Of a DNA stretch of 14,268 nt, positions 6,800 to 13,432 are shown piece by piece. Both the position numbers and the translations under genes were made by a program. The first letter of the stretch is position 1; each line of letters opens with the position of its first letter. The stretch is taken from the NCBI GenBank assembly GCA_038326995.1, contig JBBQKP010000069.1, forward strand, positions 1-14,268, in the 5' to 3' direction. The notes beneath the pieces are model-generated. The model was not told the origin of the DNA, searched no databases, and saw nothing but the letters and a program-made list of their open reading frames with translations. Source of the DNA: JBBQKP01 sp038326995. GTDB taxonomy: Bacteria > Planctomycetota > Phycisphaerae > Tepidisphaerales > Tepidisphaeraceae.

Positions 6800-7428
6800 A
6801 CGCGCGACTCGGTGTCGGTGTTGACGTCAACACCGAATTCAGCGCCGAGATCGACGATTTTTTTGCCCATCGCATGAACAACGAGTTCGCGACTCCGGGC
6901 AGTCGGACAGTGCACAAGAATTCGGCCCGCGTTCAGATCGAGTCGGCTGCGGCCGATCGTTAAAGTCGCGGGGCCTTCGACCGGCACCTCCGCGCCGCTT
7001 TCGAATTGGAGTCTAAGACTTCCCAACGCGAGCTGGTGTAAGCTGGCTTCCAGCGGCTGCGAAGCGTGAAAATCGCCGCCGATGACTGCACGTGCGTCGA
7101 TTGCACCACTAACGCGAACCGCCGCAGATCCCGGCCAGTTCGCTATCGGTGTCGCCAGTACAATAACGCCGAGCACGAGCAAGGCCGCGACGGGTCCGAC
7201 GACGCGGTACGGCCAGCGTCGCGACGGAAAAGCGGCCAAGGATTCGGTGAGCTGCATCAGCCGCGCTTTGCCTGCGTAACGTTCACGGACGCGCTGATGA
7301 ACAATCGGTTCGAACACAAAGTGTTCCGCCTTTTGTGGATCGGCTTTGATCCACGTCGCAAGCTCGTGCGAATCGTCTTCGCTTGAGGTTCCGTGAAACT
7401 GTCGGGAAATGAGTTCGGCCGCACGAAT
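6800..7428 (-). pseudogene. Decayed FecR-domain / anti-sigma factor-like gene
   Basis: Reading the minus strand from 7428 gives a typical planctomycete FecR-type regulator: a short anti-sigma-like N-terminus AAELISRQF-HGTSSEDD...ADPQKAEHF, a membrane helix near VVGPVAALLVLGVIVLATPI, then the FecR domain with GSLRLQFESGAEVPVEGPATL, AGRILVHCP and GKKIVDLGAEFGVDVNTDTES. Such proteins normally sit in the membrane and hold an ECF sigma factor. Here the frame is closed by TGA at 7431-7429, just before the conserved start, and contains no ATG, GTG or TTG until GTG 7317, which would remove the anti-sigma part. After about residue 172 (counting from GTG 7317) the FecR similarity stops and the frame runs open into the antisense of the STAS gene, to 6175. 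No ECF sigma gene lies upstream. I call it a remnant; initiation at ATT or a sequencing frameshift is possible. Confidence 0.6.
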
Positions 7429-7477
7429 TCATCGAATTCATTGAATCCATTGAATTCATTGAATCCATTGAATTCAT
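7424..7477 (-). repeat. 9-bp tandem repeat, six units, at the lost FecR start
   Basis: Six adjacent 9-bp units fill 54 bp; on the minus strand each reads ATGRATTCR. Two end in G (ATGAATTCG, 7424-7432 and 7433-7441), two are ATGGATTCA (7442-7450 and 7460-7468) and two are ATGAATTCA (7451-7459 and 7469-7477). In one minus-strand frame they encode repeated Met-Asn/Asp-Ser, so six ATG codons stand 9 bp apart; in the FecR frame each ATGA gives TGA. The array ends directly at the first codons of the FecR remnant. Confidence 0.9.
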
Positions 7478-7815
7478 CGGGCACCTCCGAGTTCGGGCCG
7501 AGTTGACTGCTGAGTCCGAGTTGTCGCTGCAGGCAATCTCGAAGCGCGTTCCGGCCGCGAAGTTTGTCGATGCAGCGATCCCGTGCAACCGGCCTCTCCG
7601 AGCTGCCCAACGTGTGGGGGTTGGTGTAAACGTGGGCGTGTTCTGGCTCTTGTGCTGGGGTGGTGTGGACATGGTCGCGGTATTGGGCACTGAATGTATC
7701 CAACGCGACAGACTGTCTTCTTTCACTCAGATTGCGTTATTTTACTGGCGATCCAGCAAGCGAATCAGTTTGAAGCGAACACGGCAAGTCCTCGACAATC
7801 TCTCGCATTGCAAGG
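7478..7815. other. Intergenic region with repeat copy but no supported gene
   Basis: No credible coding region is seen between the 9-bp array and the methyltransferase gene. A minus-strand ECF sigma factor gene would be expected here beside a FecR gene. The frames here carry only suggestive scraps (for example CIDKLRGRNALRDCLQRQLG), which are too weak to call. The right half holds copy 1 of the flanking direct repeat. Confidence 0.45.
7645..7779. repeat. Flanking direct repeat, copy 1
   Basis: This copy shares three ordered blocks with 8750-8893. The first is GGCTCTTGTGCTGG (7645-7658). The second starts at 7662 as GGTGTGGACATGGTCGCGG and continues TATTGG. The third is GCGAATCAGTTTGAAGCGAA (7760-7779). 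The spacing between block 1 and block 2 is the same in both copies (17 bp), and between block 2 and block 3 it is 98 bp here against 96 bp there. The middle is more diverged and AT-rich in both. It lies immediately upstream of the methyltransferase gene. Confidence 0.75.
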
Positions 7816-7842
7816 GTGAACAAAAGCAATAATATTACTTCA

Positions 7843-8688
7843 ATGCAACTTCGATCGGGAATCCCGCTATTGAGCGAGCTGGAACAACTAACGCACGACT
7901 CTTTTTACGCCGACCTCGCCGATTACAATCGGAAATTCCTTAAACGCCACGGTAAAGCCCTACAAGCTTATGGCAAACTCTGGGGGCAAGACCCGTTTCG
8001 GATGTGGTCACGCCGATGGGAATATCCGTTCGAGATTCAAAAAGTCTCGGAGTATCTCGAGGCCCATCGTGGTCGACCGATGAAAATGCTCGACGGCGGT
8101 TCAGGTGTAACGTATGTTCCCTATCTCCTTGCCGAGCGGTATGAGGAGTTGTCGGTCATCTGCTGCGACACCAACACCTCATACGCTCCGATGTTTTCTG
8201 CGATCAATCAAAACATTGGTAGCAATCGCGTGAGCTTCCAGGAAGCCAAGCTGCAGGAGCTGCCTTACGAATCGGCAAGTTTGGATGTGATTTGCTGCAT
8301 GTCTGTGCTTGAGCACACCGACAATTACGCGCAAATCGTCAAAGAGTTCGCACGCGTCACCCGGCCGGGCGGACTGCTGACGTTGACCTTCGACTTGTCA
8401 CTCGACGGTAAGTTCCGACTGGATAAATCCACCGCCACCGATTTGCTCAACGGCGTTGGTGAGCATTTCATTATGCAGGAAGCGTTCGATGCGGTCATTG
8501 AACTTAACCGCATGACGAATGAAACAAACGCGGTGTTGAATACACGTCACATTAAACGGACCGAGCCGGAACTTCTCCCGTGGCGATACCCGCTCCTCAA
8601 GGCCGCCAAAGACGTGCTGGACGGGCACGGGTGGACCGGCGGGTTTCGATACAAAACGGTTTTCTGTCTGAGTGCGGTGAAGAAGTAG
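7843..8688 (+). CDS. Class I SAM-dependent methyltransferase
   Basis: A 281-aa protein with a Rossmann-type methyltransferase core. Motif I is MLDGGSGVTYVPYLL (82-95, D84-G-G-S-G88), the acidic end of strand 2 is ICCDTN (Asp109), the motif IV region is LDVICCMSVLEHTDNY (148-162), and the post-motif reads RVTRPGGLLTLTFDLSLDG (171-189). It transfers a methyl group from S-adenosylmethionine to an unknown acceptor. The FDLSLDG ending after the core and the N-terminal extension recall methyltransferases of surface-glycan clusters, but no such cluster is visible. ATG 7843 is chosen; GTG 7816 in frame would add nine residues, and neither has a ribosome site. The gene appears more AT-rich than its neighbours and is bracketed by two direct repeats, which suggests it was acquired. 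Family firm, substrate unknown. Confidence 0.9.
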   Translation: MQLRSGIPLLSELEQLTHDSFYADLADYNRKFLKRHGKALQAYGKLWGQDPFRMWSRRWEYPFEIQKVSEYLEAHRGRPMKMLDGGSGVTYVPYLLAERYEELSVICCDTNTSYAPMFSAINQNIGSNRVSFQEAKLQELPYESASLDVICCMSVLEHTDNYAQIVKEFARVTRPGGLLTLTFDLSLDGKFRLDKSTATDLLNGVGEHFIMQEAFDAVIELNRMTNETNAVLNTRHIKRTEPELLPWRYPLLKAAKDVLDGHGWTGGFRYKTVFCLSAVKK

Positions 8689-8749
8689 ACTTTCGATGTG
8701 TCGGGCTTGCGTGTGGGCGATTCCTTGACCTTGATCTTCTTGATCGATC

Positions 8750-8893
8750 GGTTCTTGCACTGGCTCGGTGTGGACACGGTGTGGACACGGTCGCAGTATT
8801 GGAGACGAATGGTTCGAACGTGAGGGGTCAGATTTCCACACTTAAATAATGCCATTTTATGTGCAATTACTCTGCGAATCAGTCCGAAGCAAA
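8750..8893. repeat. Flanking direct repeat, copy 2
   Basis: The counterpart of 7645-7779: GGTTCTTGCACTGG (8750-8763), then GGTGTGGACACGGTCGCAG followed by TATTGG (8778-8802), and GCGAATCAGTCCGAAGCAAA (8874-8893). Compared with copy 1 it has an extra tandem 11-bp GGTGTGGACAC (8767-8777 repeated at 8778-8788). The interior contains GGGGTCAGATTTCC and an AT-rich run around 8841-8870 that could act as a promoter for the mrp gene 54 bp downstream. The rest of the 8689-8946 gap holds no credible gene. Confidence 0.75.
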
Positions 8894-8946
8894 GAGGGCT
8901 AGGCCCGTGCGTAGGCAGTTTTGCGTGATACGCCTATCATCGCATC

Positions 8947-10026
8947 ATGCTGACTCAAGACTCCGTTCTGAATTCCCTTAAGCTCGTCAACGACCCCGAA
9001 CTCCACCGCGATCTTGTTACGCTGGGCATGGTGAAGGAAGTCCGTATCGACGGCGATGACGTGCGGCTGACCATCGAACTCACAACGCCCGCATGTCCGA
9101 TGAAGGAGACGATCGAGCGCGACATTCGGAATGCGCTCACGAGAATCGGCGCGAGCAATATCGAAATTCAGTTCACCGCGCAAGTCAGCGCGGCGGCGGG
9201 CAGTGCGAATCGGCAGGTGTTGCCCCAGGTGAAAAACATCATCGCAGTCGGCGCAGGAAAGGGCGGCGTGGGTAAGAGCACCATCGCAGTCAATCTTGCG
9301 ATCGCACTGCAACGTGACGGCGCGAGCGTCGGCCTGCTCGACGGCGATGTCTACGGACCGAGCGTGCCCACGATGCTGGGCGTCAAAGGGATGGTGCCGC
9401 AAGTCGTCACGATCAACGGCGTGCAAAAGCTCGTCCCGCTTCGCGTCCACGGAATCCACGCGATGACGATTGGATTGCTCGTTGAGCCGGAGAAGGCACT
9501 GATCTGGCGCGGCCCAATGGCGCAGGGCGCGTTCAAGCAGTTGCTCAGCGACAACACCAACTGGCCCGCGCTGGATTACCTGATCATCGACCTCCCGCCT
9601 GGCACGGGCGATGTTCCGTTGACGATGTGCCAAATGCTGCCGATTACTGGCGCGGTGGTGGTGGCGACGCCGCAGCAGGTGGCACTGGATGATGCGGTTC
9701 GCGCGGTTCGAATGTTCCAGCAGCTCAACACGCCCGTGCTGGGGCTTGTGGAGAACATGAGCTACTTCGTGGCGGCCGACGGAACTGAGCACGACATCTT
9801 CGGCCGCGGCGGAACGCGCAGCGCGGCAGAGCGGCTGAAGCTTCCATGCCTGGGCGAGGTTCCAATGTTCACGCAGCTTCGCGTCAATTGCGACGCGGGC
9901 AAGCCTCACGCGAATTTCGAGGGCGACCCTCGCCTGACCAGCGCGCTGACCTCGCTCGCTCGAAATATTGCCGGCCAGGTGAGTCAGAAGAATGCGAAAT
10001 CACTTCCTGTTCTGGAAGTTTCCTGA
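8947..10026 (+). CDS. mrp: Mrp/ApbC/NBP35-type iron-sulfur carrier P-loop ATPase
   Basis: A 359-aa cytosolic protein of the MinD/Mrp family, which carries or transfers Fe-S clusters to apoproteins. Domain order: an N-terminal MIP18/DUF59 domain (about 1-80) with the usual NDPE (15-18) and TTPACPMKE (47-54, Cys50); a linker; then the ATPase with deviant Walker A GKGGVGKST (104-112), LDGDVYGPS (131-139), WRGPM (187-191), LIIDLPPGTGD (212-222) and PQQVALDDA (242-250). After ENMSYF (269-274) most relatives carry a CxxC pair that binds a bridging cluster. Here that stretch reads VAADGTEHDIFGRGG and has no cysteine; the only Cys residues I see in the first 320 positions are 50, 228, 301 and 315. 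ATG 8947 lacks a Shine-Dalgarno site but gives the standard N-terminus. Family certain; cluster binding at the usual site is doubtful. Confidence 0.95.
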   Translation: MLTQDSVLNSLKLVNDPELHRDLVTLGMVKEVRIDGDDVRLTIELTTPACPMKETIERDIRNALTRIGASNIEIQFTAQVSAAAGSANRQVLPQVKNIIAVGAGKGGVGKSTIAVNLAIALQRDGASVGLLDGDVYGPSVPTMLGVKGMVPQVVTINGVQKLVPLRVHGIHAMTIGLLVEPEKALIWRGPMAQGAFKQLLSDNTNWPALDYLIIDLPPGTGDVPLTMCQMLPITGAVVVATPQQVALDDAVRAVRMFQQLNTPVLGLVENMSYFVAADGTEHDIFGRGGTRSAAERLKLPCLGEVPMFTQLRVNCDAGKPHANFEGDPRLTSALTSLARNIAGQVSQKNAKSLPVLEVS

Positions 10027-10096
10027 AGTAATTCCGCACAGTTCGCATCGCTCACAGATTCGATTCGCGAGCTGAACTCTTCACTATCTCCCTCCT

Positions 10097-11182
10097 ATGG
10101 ACCCCACGCACATCCAAGCTTCGCACGTGCCGCAAACGCAGACGAAGGTCGTTGTCGTTTCTGAGAGTCCGCGGTTTAGTCTGGTGCGATTGCTCCGGAC
10201 ACTCGTCGCGCTTCCGGTGTTCGTGTGCGTGATGACTGCGACATTGCTTATCTTGTTCGCGTGGCTCTTGCCCCAGCGGCTCGAGGACGACAGTCAGCCC
10301 TACATCACCTACGTGAAGTACGCGTTCTATCTGCGCGTCTTCCAGTTGCATCTGGCGGGATTACTCCTGCTGGCGACATTCGTTCTGTTGCTGTGCGGAT
10401 GGAAGCGGTCGGCCTTGCTCAGCGTGTTGGTGGCGATCGCAGCGGCGTCGCCGTTTGCGTTGCACCTGTTTCAACCGGCACCCGCGGCGACCGGAAATCC
10501 GCTTCGAATCATGGCCGCGAATTTGTGGGTCCAAAACAAGGGCGGGCCCGAACTCGTCGCCGAGATTCGACGCGTCGATCCCGACGTGCTGATCATCCAG
10601 GAACTTACCGCGACGCAGTGGCAACTCATTCGCGACAATTTCGGCGGCATTTACAAGTACAGTGACCTTCCACGTCTCAACGGCGTCGCGGCGATGTGGA
10701 GCAAGTATCCGCTCAAGCCCGATACCGCGACCATCGTCACCAAGTTCGGTGCGTTTCGTGCTGCAGAACTTGATTGGAACGGCACGCCCGTCGCGCTCTA
10801 CGGCGTGCACCTCGTCTCGCCGTCGGGCGACTGGTCCATCGCTCGCAATCGCCAGCAGATTGCGCAACTTATCAGGCAAATCGAGGGCGAAAAACGGCCG
10901 CTGATCATCGCGGGTGATTTCAACGCGCCCGCGTTATCGGCTCAATTAATCGCATTGTCGCGAGCAAATCTAAAAGACGCGTTCGCGTCGGTGTCAAAGG
11001 AGTGGCTGGGCCTGTCCTGGCGGCCGCGCGACGGGCCACTGTCGCCGCTCGGATTCCTCATCGGCGCACGAATCGACCACGTGTTTTACTCGCCTCAATT
11101 CAGAGCGACGAAGTACGAAACAGGCAACGACATCGGCAGTGATCATCTGCCGATCGTCGTTGAACTGGAACTTGTCAAGTAG
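10097..11182 (+). CDS. Membrane-anchored endonuclease/exonuclease/phosphatase (EEP) family protein
   Basis: A 361-aa protein with an N-terminal membrane part and a C-terminal EEP domain, an arrangement like that of YafD/vancomycin-resistance-associated EEP proteins. Hydrophobic helices lie at about 35-58, 77-100 and 105-125. The catalytic domain (about 135-359) shows the family's metal-dependent hydrolase residues: RIMAANLW (Asn142), VLIIQEL (Glu169), LYGVHLV (His238), IIAGDFNAP (Asp274, Asn276), RIDHVFYS (Asp327) and IGSDHLPIVVEL (Asp349-His350). These suggest it is active on a phosphodiester or phosphoester; whether the substrate is nucleic acid, lipid or sugar phosphate cannot be told. With three helices the domain most likely faces the periplasm. 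The start ATG 10097 has no clear ribosome site. It converges with speA (33 bp between stops) and follows mrp by 70 bp. Confidence 0.9.
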   Translation: MDPTHIQASHVPQTQTKVVVVSESPRFSLVRLLRTLVALPVFVCVMTATLLILFAWLLPQRLEDDSQPYITYVKYAFYLRVFQLHLAGLLLLATFVLLLCGWKRSALLSVLVAIAAASPFALHLFQPAPAATGNPLRIMAANLWVQNKGGPELVAEIRRVDPDVLIIQELTATQWQLIRDNFGGIYKYSDLPRLNGVAAMWSKYPLKPDTATIVTKFGAFRAAELDWNGTPVALYGVHLVSPSGDWSIARNRQQIAQLIRQIEGEKRPLIIAGDFNAPALSAQLIALSRANLKDAFASVSKEWLGLSWRPRDGPLSPLGFLIGARIDHVFYSPQFRATKYETGNDIGSDHLPIVVELELVK

Positions 11183-11215
11183 GTACGAACCGACCGCGTA
11201 ATGGCGATACGGCGG

Positions 11216-13279
11216 CTACTCGAGATACGTGTAGCCTTCGAGACCGGTTTCATAAAACTTTTGCAGAACGCGCGCTTCGTCGATGCTGATCTTCTTGTCG
11301 CGAAGTGCCTTTTCGATCGTGCGACGCATCTGCCGAACGAGATCTTCGGTGTTGTACTGCACGTAACTGAGAACCTCTTTCACCGTGTCACCCTTGATGA
11401 CCTCGTCCACGCTGGGCCTGCCCTCTTCGTCGATCGAAACGTGCACCGCGTTGGTGTCGCCCAGCAGGTTGTGAAGGTCGCCCAGGATTTCCTGGTACGC
11501 CCCGACGAGGAACGCGGCCATGTAGTAGTCTTTGTGGTCGTAGGGGTGCAACTCAAGGACGTCCTTTGCGCCGCGCTTGTCGATGAAGCGATCGATCTTG
11601 CCGTCGGAGTCGCATGTGATGTCGGCGAGGATGCCGCGGCACGTCGGCTCTTCTTCGAGCCTGTGGATCGGCATGATCGGGAAGAGGTGGTCGATCGCCC
11701 AGGAGTCGGGCATCGACTGGAAGATCGAAAGGTTGCAGAAATACGTATCGCTCAGTGTGGTCTCGAGGCCGGCGAATTCTTCGGGAACATAAGGCAGTTT
11801 TCGAACCAGGCCCAGGATTTTGCTGCAGATGCCGAAGTAAAGCTGCTCGGCGAGTGAGCGCTGTTCGAGCGTGGCGTAGCCGAGTGAAAAGAGGTTGAGC
11901 ACCGCGTCGCGTGCGACTGCTGCGTCGTGATAGCACTCGGCGAAGTTGGCATCGCCGACGTCCTTGTAGACGTCGTGAAGCGTTATCAGGGGCTGCGGGA
12001 ACGATGTCTTCTGCTCGGACGTAAGCTGCTCAGGGATGTTGAAGCGGGTGAAGCCGCTCCAGCCGATGCAGTTAAAGACGAGCACCGAATGATACGCCAC
12101 CATGGCACGGCCCGATTCGGAGATGATGATGGGGTGCGCGACCTTGGCCTGATCGCAGACTTCTTTGATGTGGAAGACGACGTCGTTGGCGTATTCCTGC
12201 AGGCCGTAGTTGATGGAGGATTCGAAGTTTGATTTCGAGCCGTCGTAATCCACTCCGAGCCCGCCGCCCACGTCGATGTATTCGAGCCCCGCGCCCAGGC
12301 GCTGGAGTTCGGTGTAGACGCGAGAGAGTTCAATGATCGCGGCCTTGACGTTGCGTATGTTGTTGATCTGGCTTCCGAGGTGGAAGTGGAGCATCGAAAG
12401 ACAATCGCCCATGTCGTGCTGTCGAAGGAAGGCCAGGGCTTCAAGAATTTCGCTGACGAACAGACCGAACTTGCTGCGGACGCCGCCCGACATTTCCCAC
12501 CGGCCCGCACCTTTGGCGCTGAGCTTGACGCGAACGCCGATCTTGGGCCTGACGTTGTGAATTTTCGCGTACTTCACGAGAAGCTCAAGCTCGCTGAATT
12601 TCTCGACCACTGGAATGACCTTGCGGCCGATCTTGGCCGCGAGGATGACAGCCTCGATAAACTCGTCGTCTTTGAAACCGTTGCAGACGATGGGCGTCGT
12701 GTCATTGTCGACGATCGCCAGCACCGCCATCAGTTCGGGCTTGCTGCCCGCTTCCAGACCGAATCCGAATTCTTTGCCGAATTCGTGAATTTCTTCCACG
12801 ACGTGACGGGCCTGATTGACCTTGATTGGGTAGACGCAGGCGTACGTACCGCCGTATTCCATGTCCTTGATGGCGGTATCGAATGCCTTGTGCAATTGGC
12901 GCACGCGGTGCTGCAGGATGTCAGTGAATCGGATGAGGATCGGCGAAGCGAGATCGCGGCTAACGAGCTGATCGACGAGCTGTTTGAGATCGAATTTCTT
13001 GTCTTGCTCGGCAGTGGGGTGCACCTGCACGGTGCCCTGAGGCGAGACGGAGAAGTAGCTGTTGCCCCAGTCGTTGATGCCGTAGAGCTTCGCACTCTTT
13101 TCAGGAGTCCATGCGTCCGCAGGAGGTTCTTGCGGCAACAGCGGAGAAACGACAGGCGTCAAACCCGTCGGTAGTTCCACGCTGACGATGTCAGCTTGAT
13201 TAAGTTTGGTCGTGGCGCTCCCGTTGCTGGTCGCGTTTGAATTAGAAGGGCGGCCTTGAAACTCGAGCGTCTGTGTCAT
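11216..13279 (-). CDS. speA: Biosynthetic arginine decarboxylase (PLP-dependent)
   Basis: A 687-aa fold-III PLP enzyme that decarboxylates L-arginine to agmatine, the first step of putrescine synthesis by the agmatine route. The core opens at KLYGINDWGNSYF (64-76). The PLP lysine is in YPIKVNQ (Lys153). Further family features are GLEAGSKPEL (174-183), GVRVKLSAKGAGRW (248-261), HFHLGSQ (298-304), the glycine loop IDVGGGLGVDYDG (335-347), SESGRAMVAYH (387-397), and the catalytic Cys556 in CDSDG supplied across the dimer. The C-terminal YNTEDLV...KF and GLEGYTYLE ending are usual. The first 60 residues are Ser/Asn/Thr/Pro-rich and not conserved, so a slightly later start is possible, though ATG 13279 is the first good codon. 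A GGAGA lies 13 nt upstream, somewhat far. Length is close to E. coli SpeA (658 aa). The agmatine deiminase gene lies upstream on the same strand. Confidence 0.96.
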   Translation of the reverse strand: MTQTLEFQGRPSNSNATSNGSATTKLNQADIVSVELPTGLTPVVSPLLPQEPPADAWTPEKSAKLYGINDWGNSYFSVSPQGTVQVHPTAEQDKKFDLKQLVDQLVSRDLASPILIRFTDILQHRVRQLHKAFDTAIKDMEYGGTYACVYPIKVNQARHVVEEIHEFGKEFGFGLEAGSKPELMAVLAIVDNDTTPIVCNGFKDDEFIEAVILAAKIGRKVIPVVEKFSELELLVKYAKIHNVRPKIGVRVKLSAKGAGRWEMSGGVRSKFGLFVSEILEALAFLRQHDMGDCLSMLHFHLGSQINNIRNVKAAIIELSRVYTELQRLGAGLEYIDVGGGLGVDYDGSKSNFESSINYGLQEYANDVVFHIKEVCDQAKVAHPIIISESGRAMVAYHSVLVFNCIGWSGFTRFNIPEQLTSEQKTSFPQPLITLHDVYKDVGDANFAECYHDAAVARDAVLNLFSLGYATLEQRSLAEQLYFGICSKILGLVRKLPYVPEEFAGLETTLSDTYFCNLSIFQSMPDSWAIDHLFPIMPIHRLEEEPTCRGILADITCDSDGKIDRFIDKRGAKDVLELHPYDHKDYYMAAFLVGAYQEILGDLHNLLGDTNAVHVSIDEEGRPSVDEVIKGDTVKEVLSYVQYNTEDLVRQMRRTIEKALRDKKISIDEARVLQKFYETGLEGYTYLE

Positions 13280-13332
13280 GGTCGGTTGGGTGTCTCCGGT
13301 GGGCTAGAGGCGGGTTGAAATCATCCAGTGAA

Positions 13333-13345
13333 ATCTTCGGAAGAT
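13333..13345. promoter_or_regulatory. Palindrome upstream of speA
   Basis: ATCTTC-G-GAAGAT is a perfect 6-bp inverted repeat with a 1-bp centre. It lies about 54-66 bp before the speA start and overlaps the end of the candidate -10 box, the position of a repressor operator. It could equally be a chance palindrome. Confidence 0.3.
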
Positions 13346-13372
13346 ATCGTAGCACGTTTGACACGCAATCAA
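13344..13372 (-). promoter_or_regulatory. Candidate sigma-70-type promoter for speA
   Basis: On the minus strand TTGATT (plus 13367-13372) and CGATAT (plus 13344-13349) stand 17 bp apart. The predicted leader is roughly 55-60 nt, ahead of ATG 13279. The match to consensus is partial, but the 153-bp gap after the agmatine deiminase gene gives room for speA to have its own promoter. Confidence 0.3.
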
Positions 13373-13432
13373 TGGCAAACTGTGATATATGAATTTTTTT
13401 TTCTTGCGACAATTGCGTTCGATGAGCATCGG

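Noticed and set aside
7283..7726. 147-aa minus-strand frame containing Met-Asn-Ser repeats
   Set aside because: It owes its length to the 9-bp tandem repeat and the intergenic repeat; outside these, its sequence has no ordered pattern. It may only mark the former start of the FecR gene.
8825..8840. GGGGTCAGATTTCC motif recalling the ends of REP/RAYT-associated elements
   Set aside because: No matching inverted partner or Y1 transposase gene is nearby, so it is recorded only as part of repeat copy 2.
8899..9909. 336-aa open frame on the minus strand opposite mrp
   Set aside because: It is the shadow of mrp; its His/Arg/Gln-rich translation has no motif, signal or family resemblance.
12380..13174. 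264-aa plus-strand frame opposite speA
   Set aside because: speA contains all catalytic motifs in order. The plus-strand frame is its antisense and is rich in Asp, Glu, Val and Leu by codon mirroring.
13394..13402. Run of nine T on the plus strand near the 3' end of the agmatine deiminase gene
   Set aside because: For the minus-strand transcript this is an A-run, and no GC-rich hairpin precedes it on the plus strand, so it is not a credible terminator.
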